DNA from: Pogonophryne albipinna
Taxonomy: Eukaryota > Chordata > Actinopteri > Perciformes > Artedidraconidae
DNA length: 64,000 bases
Assembly (NCBI GenBank): GCA_028583405.1
Contig: CM053249.1
Location: 33,826,808-33,890,807, forward strand
Direction of reading: 5' to 3'
This document shows positions 48,138-59,895 of this stretch, one piece after another (positions within the stretch are counted from its first letter, which is position 1; each line of letters starts with the position of its first letter). The translations under genes were made by a program, and so were the position numbers. The notes under the pieces were generated by a model. The model did no database searches. It was given only the letters and a program-made list of their open reading frames with translations, and was not told the DNA's origin.

Positions 48138-49203
48138 ATGAGAAGTGACATGCTGCAAACATTACATGTGGCTCATCAAGGAATGCAGCGGACAAAAGCA
48201 CTTGCCAGAAGGCACTGGTACTGGCCAGGTATGTCAAGAGAGATAGAACAAATGGTCGATAATTGTGGGACATGTCAGCAGTTCCAGCCCAGAAACCAGA
48301 GGGAGCCTCTGATCTCACACGACATTCCTGAGCTTCCTTGGCTCAAAATAGGGGCTGACCTCTTTGAAATAAAAGGACAATCATTCCTATTGATGGTCGA
48401 CTACTGGTCAAAATATCCTGAGGTGCTTAACATTAACGACAAGACATCACACACTGTCATTAAGAAAATGAAATCAGTCTTCTCCAGGATAGGAATACCA
48501 AAAGAGATAGTGTGTGACCATGTCCCATTCGCGAGTCAAGAAATGAGGAACTTTGCAGCCCAGGCTATGCACAGTCCAATGGTCTGGCTGAAAGGACCGT
48601 ACAAACTGTTAAACATGTTCTTAAAAAAGCACAACTAACGAACACAGACCCTCATCTTGCCCTGCTCACCCTGAGAAACACACCTGTAACAGGCATGCAA
48701 TACTCACCGCACAAATGCTCATGGAGAGAGTGCTAAGGAGCACCTTACCGAGCTCCACCGTGGTGCTTCAGCCTGCTGTGCCTAAGGATGCTCACTCGAC
48801 TCTCGATAATCTACAGAGGAGGCAGCAGCAGTATTATGACAGAGGAACGAGGCCGCTTCCTGAGCTGCAACCAGGAAGTACTGTTCACATGGAAACTGAA
48901 CAGGGTTGGCGTCTAGCTTTGGTCACTGCACAGAGAGATGAGCCACGTTCCTATGATGTTGTCACATCTTCAGGTCAGCACTACAGGCGCAACAGGAGAC
49001 ATCTGAGGAAAACACCACACGACGCCCAAATGGACTCAGAACCTGACTTACCTGAAGACAATCAACTATGCACGCCAGATGCAGACACGTCAGAGACTGT
49101 TGAATGTGAAATGTCATCACCGCAGAGCACAAGAAGAACCAGATGTGGCCGACTTATTCGACTACCTGAGGGATACAAATATTTCCTAATTAGCTCAGGC
49201 TAA
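48138..49203 (+). pseudogene. Gypsy integrase and C-terminal tail
   Basis: 48138-48638: HHCC zinc domain (HVAHQGMQRTKALARRHWYW, CGTCQQF) and core WLKIGADLFEIKGQSFLLMV with the first Asp. The second motif reads VCDHVPFAS where families have an Asp-Asn-Gly-Pro stretch, so it is altered, and the Glu motif lies beyond a frame break at 48638. 48715-49203: C-terminal region RRQQQYYDRGTRPLPELQPG and RRTRCGRLIRLPEGY, then a stop. Broken in at least two places. Confidence 0.85.
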
Positions 49204-49481
49204 ACGTTGTGCTAAGACAGAGTTAATACGTTAAAATCCTTACTCTATTTGCTAAAAAAAAAAAAGAGAAGAGTAAGGTGTGTTGTTTATATACAGGATT
49301 CATGTTTATATGAGGATGTTGGAGTGATATACACTGATTCTAAGTTGACATGTTAATGTTCATACAAAATATAATTTCATATATTCATATGTTAACAAGT
49401 GAACAATGTTAATATTGAGACCGTTATAGAATGTTTACTACAGCAAATGATATATGCAACTTTCATTGTAAGAAAGGAGGA

Positions 49482-49700
49482 TGTAGTATATAGTGCCGCA
49501 CACATATACCATCAGGACGTTACTGATAGGGTGCGGCTGCAGAGTGATACGGTGTGTATGCAAGCCCGCATCTAGGACGCATGTATGTATCATGGCTGAA
49601 GACCTGTTGAGTAAATAAAGATGCCTCATACAAAGGTCTACGGATACCTTATTACTCTCCATGACTTGCAGTCAACTATATAGCATAAAGGACTATTACA
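49482..49700 (+). mobile_element. 3' LTR of the gypsy element
   Basis: Starts tgtagtatatagtgccgc directly after the purine tract agaaaggagga and ends ggactattaca; AATAAAG at about 49614-49620 serves as a polyadenylation signal. About 219 bp. No matching 5' LTR is present in the window. Confidence 0.75.
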
Positions 49701-50216
49701 GTTTGGAGTGTAATAATCAACATTCTTCATCAGCGAGACTAAACAAATATGGACCCTGAATCTAACTAGAGCTGTCGTCCATAGAAAAGAATGTGCGCCA
49801 GGGAACCTACGTTTCTAAAAAGAAGGGCTTCTAGATGTCCCTGAACAATAAACTATCTCATGGCGGCTTGTGCTCGGTCATAAGCTGCAACAACAATGCG
49901 CCCAAGCTGCCCCTCCTTAAGAGAGATAGCAGCAATACCCAAGGCCGTAGACCTGTGCCGTGGGAAAAGAGACAGAGAAAGGAGAAAATGATGTACTGTG
50001 TCAAAGGTTGAATACCTAAGCAAATTATTCCCCAACAGTGTTGGCTTAGAAACTGAGGGTCAATGTTCCTTTTCTACTCTACTTTGTACTTAAAAAGCTC
50101 AAGAAACAGGCACAGCATCATGTTAAAATATATTTAATCACAAACGTCAATAGATACATAAAGCCGTTATTTAAATAAAAGCAGTATCTCAAACGAGTTG
50201 TGCCACAAACGCTTAA
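49701..50216 (-). other. Unassigned flank with weak exon candidate 49853-49952
   Basis: On the minus strand an acceptor (cccacggcacag) is followed by 100 nt reading STALGIAAISLKEGQLGRIV then VAAYDRAQAAMR and a stop. The amino-acid composition is protein-like, but I recognise no family and no partner exon. It may be host or transposon sequence. The rest of the stretch is unassigned. Confidence 0.25.
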
Positions 50217-50832
50217 CCTGTTTAGCCCTGAGCCTGTTTTTCAGGTCTCAGGCTCGAAAACGACATTCCCAGAACAAATGACCATATCTTCCCTTCTAAA
50301 AGGGGTAAATTAATAATCTTTTTTCTCAAAGTAATGATAAACCTGTGAGTTGGATGTAGAAGAGTCAGAATCAATATAGATGTTTTTGATTTTAAAGAAA
50401 ATTCAGATTGAACATAGTAAAAAACTGTAAATTATAGTTTTTTAATAAAAAAAACTATAATTATACTTTTTTTTTACTTGCCACATGTTTTGATGTCTGT
50501 TTTTGTTTATAAAGTCGCGAGTTCGTATCATTGAGTGATAATGTCGGTACCCATCGATTCTGTGTCATCTCACGATCAGATCGATGGGTTGGAAGTGCAG
50601 AATGGATAAATAATAAGGTTTTATGAGTGAGTTTCGGTGCAGTAAATCTGTTAGCATTTTTCGCTGGTTGCTAATTCAGAGTTAGCATTGTGGGTTTTAA
50701 AAAAAAAAAAAGATCAGTTAGATGAGTTTCTTTCCGTTACATGGATATAAAACATTCATAGTTTATTAAATGAACATGCCCTCAGACACTGTTTCCTGCA
50801 AGATGTTGCCGGGGTCTCTCGGGCTTAACAGG
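50217..50832 (+). mobile_element. TTAA element (piggyBac-type), copy 3
   Basis: Ends CCTGTTTAGCCCTGAG and CTCGGGCTTAACAGG, flanked by TTAA on both sides (50213-50216, 50833-50836). 616 bp; about 550 bp shorter than copies 1 and 2 through an internal deletion. Same orientation as copy 2. Confidence 0.9.
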
Positions 50833-50836
50833 TTAA

Positions 50837-51690
50837 AGGCTGGCCTAAAATAAATACAAGAGAAAAACCTCCAAACCCGAGTGGATACAGTCCCGGGTCG
50901 CCTTCATTAACATTTTTGAAAATACTATCAGAACTCTTGAGCAGGGAGGAAGCAGAAACATGCTGACCACGTTCCTAGATTTGAATTATAGATATGACAT
51001 TTTTTATAAAGCTGTGATTTGTTGTAAATATACATTAGAATTGGACAGTAAAAGTGATCAATTTAGCCAAAGGATGTTTTCTTTATTAGGATATGGTGTA
51101 TTATTACATATTATTTTATGTAATGAACAATTCTGTTGAATGACATTTAAGCTGTTAATAAAGTTACCCTGAATAATGTAAAAACAGGAAAACCACAGAG
51201 TTTCGGGAAGAACAGCAGGTAATATCAGATGTAATTATTGCTGATGGGGGGTGAAACATTTTCCAGAACATTTAAATGAATGTAAAAATAACCCCACTGT
51301 TCCTAAAAAAAAGTTTTAAGTCCTGGTAAAAGTCTGGTAAATGTGTTAATTTTAGGGTTGTATTGCAATAATGCCTATTAGATTGAGTCAGATATACAGT
51401 AGGTTTTAGCATCATTAACCAACAATGTTAACTCACATGAAATAAAGAAAGTGTTTATGGACTGTTTCATAGAATATCAAACGAAACATTTTATACATAG
51501 TCATTTTATATTATATACACATCACATTTTTCTGACTAAAATATCTTAATTTGCAAATCAAATCAGGAAATAACTTGCTGTTTATGAGTTTACTTATTAA
51601 CGGTATAAGGATTGATGGGACGCACATTGCTGCCGCCTGCTACAGAGAGATAAAGTCACTGAATCTGCATGTACTTCTTGTTGAGTCTAC
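50837..51690. other. Unassigned AT-rich sequence
   Basis: No gene, repeat edge or RNA signal seen. Confidence 0.4.
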
Positions 51691-52145
51691 TCAAAAGACT
51701 GTGTAGAAAAAGTCCTCCAGATCAAAAGAAAGATTGTCCTCTGTGCTGTAGACAAACTGCTTCTGAGGACAGAGACGATGGAGGTGGATTTGATGTGGAT
51801 TGAGTTTCCCAGCAAGATAAACAAAAAAAACATGATCAAGCAGATCCAGGAGCCTCAGAGGATCACCTGGACCAGGACGGAGTCTCCAGGATGTGTCAGG
51901 GTTCATTTGGCTGTCTGATGTGATGTCATCAGTGGGGGTTGCTCAGCACTCCATTGGTCATAGAGAGTTTGCTCCACCTCCTCTGACTGAACAGTTTACG
52001 GTTTTGTTGAACCTGAACTCGAACATCAAACACCTCCTGGATGGCCTTCTTGAAGCAGTGGAAGTTGTAGTCAATCAGTCCTGTGAGGGACGAGAAGACA
52101 ATTACAGGGTAAGACTGAATGATCTTTGTAAAACATTAAGGTAAA
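51691..52145 (-). other. Weak host-exon candidate
   Basis: On the minus strand an acceptor (gtccctcacag, near 52092) precedes an open stretch with LIDYNFHCFKKAIQEVFDVR, then QQNRKLFSQRRWSKLSMTNG and a stop. A second minus frame (51906-51691) is open for 71 codons, and a plus frame over the same bases (51893-52144) is also open. I recognise no family. GC content and low repeat density make this the most gene-like non-transposon stretch of the window, but the support is weak. Confidence 0.25.
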
Positions 52146-52814
52146 TTTAGTCCTATATAAACAAAATACTAAATCAATTACTGAAAGGGGAACTTTACTG
52201 ATTTTAAACAATATATTTCTTCTTCCACAAAAGCATCTTTGACAGAGTGTAAATGCCTTCTGTGAAGGACCAGGGTACGCAACAATCAGGAATGCAGGTT
52301 GAGGTGCAAAAATAAGGATTTTATTTACCAATATATGTACAGTCTTAAGATGGGTAATAAAATCAACTAGAGAATGCAATTCCTGAAGAAATTGCTAGTG
52401 GGAATGCTTTACGCTGAAAAGCTTACGCTAAACTGCTATGCTGAAATTTAATGTGTAAGAAGAAAGTGAAGAATTTAGATTGAAATGATACATGAACACT
52501 GGGGGCTTGAATGTGTGATGAGAGAAGAAAAGAAAGTAAAAAGGCTTGGAAAAGCAGCAGAATATTTGAACTGCAAACTTTTGAACTAACTTGATGGCGA
52601 ATGATCTGTCGCCATTTCGAGCATTTTCACTGAAGTTATGAGAAAACAGTGTTTCATGGTGAGCATTGTGTTGCCATGGCAACGGCATTTGAATACATCT
52701 CAAAAATGTCCCGTAGATGTCTTCACGGCTGGACTGTTAGCACACATGTGAAGTTTGAGCACTTTTTGAACATTTTCATAGGAGTTATACTTTACATTAG
52801 GAGGTTTCATTACT

Positions 52815-53042
52815 CTCTCTCTTCTCTTGATCGCCCTCTCAATCTTCTATCGCCCTCTCTCTCTCTTCTCTCTCTCTTCTCTTGCTCGCCCTCTCTCTCT
52901 TCTCTTGATCACCCTCTCACTCTTCTATCACCCTCTCTCTTCTCTTGATCGCCCTCTCTCTCTTCACTTGATCACCCTCTCTCTCTTCTCTTGATCGTCC
53001 TCTCTCTCTCCTCTTGATCGCCCTCTGTCTCTTCTCTTGATC
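52815..53042. repeat. Degenerate (CT)-rich tandem repeat
   Basis: Repeats of tctctcttctcttgatcgcc with varying lengths and substitutions, inside copy A only. Confidence 0.85.
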
Positions 53043-53854
53043 TTCCATGGAAACGGCATATGATGATGACACCCCATAATTGACGTAAAGCTGTTGAGGG
53101 CAGGACCATTAACCTTTATCTGAAGTCTGCTGCTCTGAGCATGTCAGTTGGAGTGATGACTAGGGTTGGGTACCGAGAACCGGTTCCGGTTTGGAACCGG
53201 TTCCAACATTTCGATTCCAACGGCATCATTTAGACATGTGAATTTCGGTTCCGCTTTTCGATGCCTGAGGAAATGTTTCTCGCCGCTCCCCGTAGCATAC
53301 TGTATGACTGCGGCGGCGCGGGAGATGTAGCGTTGTACCTACACTTCCTACAGCGTAACCTGAGACCAGGGCCGGCCCGTCGCACTGGCGTTATAGATGT
53401 TCGCCTAGGGCGCCAGATCTGTGGAGGCGCTGCGCTGACAGCTCTGGGAGAAATTTTTTTTTTTTTGACCGTTGGTGCTCATCCTAATTTTCGGGCTTGA
53501 TTTAACAACATTCATAATTAAGTAAATGTAACACCCTTTTCATCCCGGTTACACTGTTCATTTGCCCTGTACGATGGGCGCTGTAAGTGATGAAAATGGG
53601 GGATGTTGGCTTATCTGGCACCCGCAGCTCACAGCCAAAGTACGAGTGAGCATGGGAGCGAGCGAGGGAGAAAGGGACCGGTACGCGCTGTTGTTATTAG
53701 CATCTGGTGCTAGCTGCTCTAACGGATATTAGAAGAAGATGTTTCTACAATGATGTGGAGGGAGAGTCCTCTCCAGTCAGACTGAGTGGCTGATAACTGC
53801 AGCTCAGTGAGGTAAAGGACTCTGAGTGTTTAGATAGTTCACTTTAGTCTAAGT

Positions 53855-55260
53855 CAGGGGTGCCCAACCTTTTTTGAACCGAGAGCTACTTTTAAAGTTG
53901 CCAGTCTGCCGAGATCTACCAGTCCAAATAGAGATCATTACTGACAGCCAGGTAAATACACACTTCTACTTGTATAAAACTGACCTCTGTACGATGAATA
54001 CTTCATAAAATACTGCAGATCCTTTATCTTACCTCTTTCTAATCTACACACATACAAGTATTTAACTGAAGTTACACAACAGTGTTGTTGATACAGAGTT
54101 GGAGTTTATTCGCACGTCACATACTACAGTGCCTAATGTTTTCAAGAAACATTGAACAGTGCTGCCACATATGACACAGGGAAAAAAGAAAAGACTCTTT
54201 CTTTGCCATTATATAAAAATAGTGTTGCTACAAAAGTATAAATTAGGCTTACTAATAAGACAACTCAGATCTGAAGCTACACAGGAATCTGCTGCCAAAG
54301 TGCAATAAAAAAGAAAAAATTAATAGAATCAAACCCTTTTTTTGTTGCATTTTAGTAGAATATCAAAAGAAATGCCTTTAAAATAGGATGCAAGCAACAC
54401 TAGTTTTTTAACCTGAATTGATAATAGACTATAATCAATTTAAGTTTGCATTCTTATACCATTTTGTACAATAATTATAATGAATAAGTTCAAACAAACT
54501 AAAACTTACAGCTGATTAATAACGGTATCCAACTTGAGTTTTTATTATATCAAAAACCTGTTGAAATGCTTCAGTTATTTTTATGGTCCCTAAAAAGCGC
54601 GTCGGCAGCCTCCAGGAATGCTTCTTACACAACTTCGCCATCTTTGAAAGACTTCATGTGTTTCGCAAGAACGTGACTGACACGATAAGATGCTCTGGTA
54701 GCAGCCTTGCTCTTGTTGTTGGGCCTGGTGAAAATGGACTGCTGTGCATTTAGCTGTCCTTTCAGGTCCCTCCCCTTTTGGGAGCGTAGGGCAGAATTGG
54801 GAGGGAATTCCGTCTCGTAGCGTTTGTGCACTGTTTTGAAATGCCGCTCCTAAATTACCCTTCTTCGATAAAGCCACGCTCGCATCGCAGATGAGACAGA
54901 TGGACTTTGAATTGGAATAGATACAAAAATAATCATCCTCCCACTCGGAGTGAAAATTATATATTTTGGGCTTTTTTGCTTCTGCCATAATTGCGGTCTT
55001 GTGCGTCAAGACTGTCACTCCCGATGACACGGACAACTTCAGCGAACTAGTGCACTGCTCACTGCCCACCAACCACGCCCCGACACATGGGGTCACGCCG
55101 GCCAATCACAAAGCTTTGATGCGTTCAAGTGCATTATTCTGGCACAGGAAGATTATGTTACAGGACATTAACGATAAAACAGAACATTGTTGTTCTATTT
55201 TTAGACACATCTCGCGATCGACTGGGAATCTCTCCGCGATCGACTGGTTGGGCACCCCTG
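53855..55260 (-). mobile_element. hAT element with EPM2AIP1/GTF2IRD2-like gene remnant
   Basis: Ends caggggtgcccaacc and ggttgggcacccctg are inverted repeats, flanked by the perfect 8-bp duplication gtctaagt (53847-53854, 55261-55268). 1,406 bp. Carries the N-terminal part of a transposase on the minus strand. Internally deleted. Confidence 0.94.
54570..54988 (-). pseudogene. EPM2AIP1/GTF2IRD2-like hAT transposase N-terminus
   Basis: Starts MAEAKKPKIYNFHSEWEDDY, then CLICDASVALSKKGNLG (BED-like C-x2-C finger). The conserved 'H...H' half of the finger is reached only after a frame change near 54850. The second frame (54831-54625) reads RYETEFPPNSALRSQKG, SKAATRASYRVSHVLAKHMK and KDGEVVKEAF, the family N-terminal helices. 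An internal deletion then removes the catalytic part and runs into non-family sequence. A longer frame to 55105 is open but the family start is the internal ATG at 54988. Confidence 0.8.
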
Positions 55261-56834
55261 GTCTAAGTTATCTCAGTGGGTCTCAAACGTTTTGATCACA
55301 ATTTATGTAAACACATATTTCCAAGGCACTCCTTTCTAATTATTGGGATAAAACAGGTTTGAAATCATTCCAATGTATACTATAGGACAGTAAACCAGAC
55401 ATATCGTTTTAAACTTGAGATAAAAAAATATGCATAGATAAAATAGTAAAATAAGATATGAATGAACAACAAAACTAAAATACGTTACATGTATTTGTTA
55501 TTGGCTATGGTAGGTTATTGGTTATGTTCACATACTTATTTAATTATTAAAATGTAAACCGATCTTTTTCATATGGGTGTTTAGAGTTGTACCCCCTAGA
55601 TCTAGTCTCTAGTAATTCTGCTTAAAGTGCACCAGATTGAAGCATTTTACTTTAAAATGTTCAAACATTTCTTCCCGGTATGCCTGAGAAGGCAGATATG
55701 CTTGTTTTTCTCAACAAGAACTGTTTTTAAATGGGGGGGGGGGGGGGTTCCTTTAAAAGTTGGACTGTTGTAGCTTCAGTGGTTCTCAGGTTACAGTTAC
55801 ATAGCAGTGAATATAAACAGACTGATTAATGTGAATATTACTGTAAACTAACCTGTGTAAAAATTACTCGAATAAATGTAATTTTTTTGGTGGAAGAAGC
55901 ATGTATAATTTTTTGAGTATAATGAGAGATAAACCTGTTACATGTGAACGTTTTGTTGAAGAACCGTAACAGATATCTGTGAAATTTCAAAGCGTGAAGC
56001 ATCTCAAGGAAGTTGAGTATCTGAAGTGTAATTTTTGTGTAGTTTCGGGTTAATAATGTGGCCTTTTTGGCAATTTAACTAAAAGTGTGCGGCTGCTGCT
56101 GTGAGGAAATATCTGCCTGAAATTACAATGGGCTTTAATGGAGACATGTTGAACGTTTTTGTCACTTCATGTCCTCAAGAGGCATTTTGTTGAATTATTT
56201 GTCATTTTTCAAGCTACGATATGTCTTCCTACGTTTGTCAGGATAAATTATCTCTCAGGAATGTAGGGTTTGGGAATTATGGCAGTTTAAAAAAAATATA
56301 TGAAGGCAAATTTCAAGATTTCCTACACTCTAGCTGTGACATCACACACTCTAGTTAATGTTACAATCTGAAGAAAGCCTCTGTACCAAGGTCTGAACAA
56401 TGTTTAATATCTCTAAAAGTAAGAATCAGATTTAAAAGTTGTTTTACACGAATAATGTCAGAAGGATGTGTAACATTTTAAAGTTGGAATGAGGTTTCTG
56501 AGTGAAAGTATGAATGAACAGTTAGCAGTTGAAGTCGCATGAAGATTTGTTGAAGTCTGACGATTTTCTCCATTGACTTAAATGGTTAAACATGAATTAT
56601 GGGATGTATCTCTGGAATTATGAAAGTTATGAATGAGAAAAGTAATAGCCACCGATTCCCGACCGAGCTGAACGTTTTGATGTTTGAACGGAGTTTCTGC
56701 GATGTTCAATGCGGGAGAAGAAGACCAGCAAAAATAACGGGCGGAATAATAATAATAACTAGAGAATGCAATTCCTGAAGAAATTGCTAGTGGGAATGCT
56801 TTATGCTGAAAAGCTGACGCTAAACTGCTATGCT

Positions 56835-56998
56835 GAAATGTAATGTGTAAGAAGAAAGTGAAGAATTTAGATTAAAATGAAATGTGTAAGAAGAAAGTGA
56901 AGAATTTAGATTGAAATGAAATGTGTAAGAAGAAAGTGAATAATTTAGATTGAAATGAAATGTGTAAGAAGAAAGTGAAGAATTTAGATTGAAATGAT
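56835..56998. repeat. 39-bp tandem array, four copies
   Basis: Unit gaaatgtgtaagaagaaagt followed by gaagaatttagattgaaat. Thirty-nine is a multiple of three, so reading frames across it show a repeated 13-residue pattern, which is an artefact. Confidence 0.9.
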
Positions 56999-57380
56999 AC
57001 ATGAACACTGGGGGCTTGAATGTGTGATGAGAGAAGAAAAGAAAGTAAAAAGGCTTGGAAAAGCAGCAGAATATTTGAACCGCAAACTTCTGAACTAAGT
57101 TGATGGCGAATGATCTGTCGCCATGGCAACGGCATTTGATGACACCCCATAATACACTTAGATGCGTTGATGGCTGCATCGTTACCAAACCTGTGAAGTC
57201 TTGGGCTGTTTGGAGTATTTTCACTGAAGTTATGAGAAAACCGTGTTTCAAGGAGAGTACTTTGTTGCCATGGTAACGGCATTTGAAGAAATCTCAAAAC
57301 TGTCCCGTAGATGTCTTCAAGGCTGGACTGTTAGCACACATGTGAAGTTTGAGCACTTTTTGAACATTTTCATAGGAGTT

Positions 57381-57824
57381 ATAGCGACATCATGTTTTAT
57401 GGCGAGGGATGCGTTTCCATGGAAACGGCATATGGTGAGATCTCAGATTTGGCGTAGAGCTGTTGAGGCATGGACCGGTGATATACAAGTGAAGATTGGG
57501 GGACGATTGGACCGTGTCCATTGGACTTATAACGACATCATGTTTTATGGCGAGGGATGCATTTCCATGGAAACAGCATATGGTGAGATCTCAGATTTGG
57601 CGTAGAGCTGTTGAGGCATGGACCGGTGATATACAAGTGAAGATTGGGGGATGATTGGACCGTGTCCATTGGACTTATAACGACATCATGTTTTATGGCG
57701 AGGGATGCGTTTCCATGGAAACGGCATATGGTGAGATCTCAGATTTGGCGTAGAGCTGTTGAGGCATGGACCGGTGATATACAAGTGAAGATTGGGGGAC
57801 GATTGGACGGTGTCCATTGGACTT
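57381..57824. repeat. 148-bp tandem array, three copies
   Basis: Units start at 57381, 57529 and 57677 with ata(g/a)cgacatcatgttttat; the fourth, from 57825, diverges after acatcgtgtttcatgg. Identity between units is very high, so the array is young. Confidence 0.93.
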
Positions 57825-59051
57825 ACAGCCACATCGTGTTTCATGGCAAGTGGTCTGTCGCCATGGCAACGGCATTTCATGACACCCCATACTACGCCTA
57901 GATGCATTGATGGCTGCATCGTTATCAAACCTGTGAAGTTCTGGGCTGTTTGGAGTATTTTCACTGAAGTTATGAGAAAACCATGTTTCAAGGCGAGCAT
58001 TGTGTTGCCATGACAACGGCATTTGAAGAAATGTCAAAACTGTCACGTAGATGTCTTCACAGCTGGACTGTTGAAGTCTGCTGCATGTCAGTTGGAGTGA
58101 TGACATCATCGTGTTCCATTACACAGGTGTTTATAGTTGAGCTAACGAGCTCTGTAGAGATCACAGGTTTCCATTGTTCTGAATGAGAGATAAACGTCTT
58201 ACATGTGAACGTTTTGTGGAAGAACCGTAACAGATATCTGTGAAATTTCAAAACCTGAAGCATGTCAAGGAAGTTGAGTATCTGAAGTGTAATTTTTGTG
58301 TAGTTTCGGGTTAATAATGTGGCCTTTTTGGCAGTTTAACTAAAAGTGTGCGGCTGCTGCTGTGAGGAAATATCTGCCTGAAATTACAATGGGCTTCAAT
58401 GGAGGAATGTTGAACGTTTTTGTCACTTCATGCCCTCAAGAGGCATTTTGTTGAATTATTTTTGCTTAATTATTTGTCATTTTTCAAGCTATGAGATGTT
58501 TTCCTACGTTTATCATGAAAAATTATGTCCCAGGAATGTAGGGTTTGGGAATTATGGCAGTTTTAAAAAAATATATGAAGGCACATTTCAAGATTTCTTA
58601 CCCTCTAGGTGTGACATCACGCACTCTAGTTAATGTTAAAATGTGAAGAAAACCTCTAAAACAAGGTCTGAACAAATGTTAATATCTCTAAAAGTAAGAA
58701 TCAGATTTAAAAGTTGTTTTACACGAATAATGTTAGAAAGATTTGTAACATTTGAAAGTTGGAATGAGGTTTCTGAGTGAAAGTATGAATGAACAGTTAG
58801 CAGTTGAAGTCGCATGAACATTTGTTGAAGTTGAAGATTTCCTCCATTGACTTCAATGTTAAAAATGTGATTTATTATGGGATGTATCTCTGGAATTAGG
58901 AAAGTTATGAATGAGAAAAGTAATAGCCATCGATTCCCGACCGAGCTGAACGTTTTGATGTTTGAACGGAGTTTCTGCGATGTTCAATGCGGTAGGAGAA
59001 GAGGGCCAAAATACCGGCGGGATAATAAAAAATTGTCCGTAGAAGAACAGT

Positions 59052-59083
59052 TAGTGGGAATGCTGTTAACAGCATTCCCACTA
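59052..59083. repeat. Perfect 32-bp palindrome
   Basis: tagtgggaatgctgtt followed by its exact reverse complement, no loop. It sits at the end of repeat copy B, whose start contains gctagtgggaatgct (56790), so the palindrome is the repeat end meeting its own inverse. Confidence 0.93.
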
Positions 59084-59140
59084 AATTAGGTTTAAACAAA
59101 AAGGTGTAGATATAAACATACACAATCTAGCATTTAACGC

Positions 59141-59890
59141 TGTTACGCTCCCTATTGGGCTAGGGGAACCAAAAGGGAAGCGACACGACCAGATTGGAAT
59201 TGGTAATAATCATAAATGGGTTTATTATAAAGCAAGGTGAACAAAAATGGCAGGCAAGCAGCCTGAACAAACAAAAAGGCCAAAAGGGCACCGGTTGACA
59301 ATAACCAAACAAAAGGAGAACTCAAAAGGAGTAAAACGGACATACAGTGTAATAGTTTAAATAAAAGAGAAACAAAACCTCACGTTAACGTGGTACATGT
59401 AATTGAAAGGGCTGTGCAAAACCCACAGCTGCTGGTGATCGACAGGTGCTAATCACCTGGGTCCAACCAATACTCGTACAAGTGCTGTTCTACAGGCGCT
59501 AAGCTAACCTGGATCTAAGCCATACACACACACACCCTATACTAAACACCACACACTACGACCCACTGCTAATCAGTGTACTAAACACAGAAACTCTACT
59601 CGACACACTGCTAGGCAGTCTAACGAGACACAGAATATGGCAATAACAGAATGAGAGGCTTGAGGCGTCTGTCCCACAATACAGAGCCTCTCGAATGATG
59701 TCCTTGCCCGGCCTTTGTACTCCTCCCCCGGGTGACGTAGCCGAAGCGGGCGGGGATCAGATGACTTCAGTCCAATCACCGCGGAGGTTGCGAGGGCGGA
59801 ACGGCCAATAACAGCTGATGAACTGCACAGCTCATTCACATGCACACACAAAACAGAGTTAACGGCACAAGGTAAACAGCGGCTGTAACA
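59141..59890 (-). mobile_element. Solo LTR, 750 bp, with 5-bp TSD
   Basis: Plus-strand tgttacgctccc...ggctgtaaca, flanked by aacgc on both sides (59136-59140, 59891-59895). On the minus strand it runs TGTTACAGCC to GCGTAACA with AATAAA about 80 bp before the end. Ty3/gypsy-like by TSD length and ends. No internal region remains. Confidence 0.88.
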
Positions 59891-59895
59891 AACGC

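Larger units (their letters stand above)
53161..55920. mobile_element. hAT-type insertion block in copy A
   Basis: Opens tagggttgggtaccgagaac with ggttccggtttggaaccggt, a hAT-like end; the opposite end was not found. It contains cagggccggcccgtcgcac at 53369 (another hAT-like end), the complete hAT at 53855-55260, and from 55273 cagtgggtctcaaacgtttt, whose downstream part (55567-55690) is homologous to 43813-43910. A pile of truncated hAT pieces. Confidence 0.6.
52369..56757. repeat. Long repeat 'actagagaatgcaattcctg', copy A, interrupted
   Basis: 52369-53160 and 55921-56757 together match copy B (56758-59090): actagagaatgcaattcctg start, ttgccatggcaacggcattt block, aacgtttttgtcacttcatg block and the closing taatatggcggg-type end (cgggcggaataataataata). 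Interrupted at 53161-55920 by hAT-type DNA, with some of the repeat lost at the right junction. No coding capacity recognised. Copies A and B abut head to tail at 56757/56758. Confidence 0.8.
56758..59090. repeat. Long repeat 'actagagaatgcaattcctg', copy B
   Basis: An uninterrupted copy of about 2.33 kb. Includes a 39-bp tandem array (about 56835-56998, four copies, gaaatgtgtaagaagaaagt core) and a 148-bp tandem array (57381-57824, three copies plus a partial fourth) that copy A lacks. It ends at a perfect 32-bp palindrome. No transposase or RT signature, so class unknown. Confidence 0.8.

Noticed and set aside
56820..57297. Frames with 13-residue repeats (FHFNLNSSLSSYT)
   Set aside because: An artefact of the 39-bp tandem array, which is a multiple of three.
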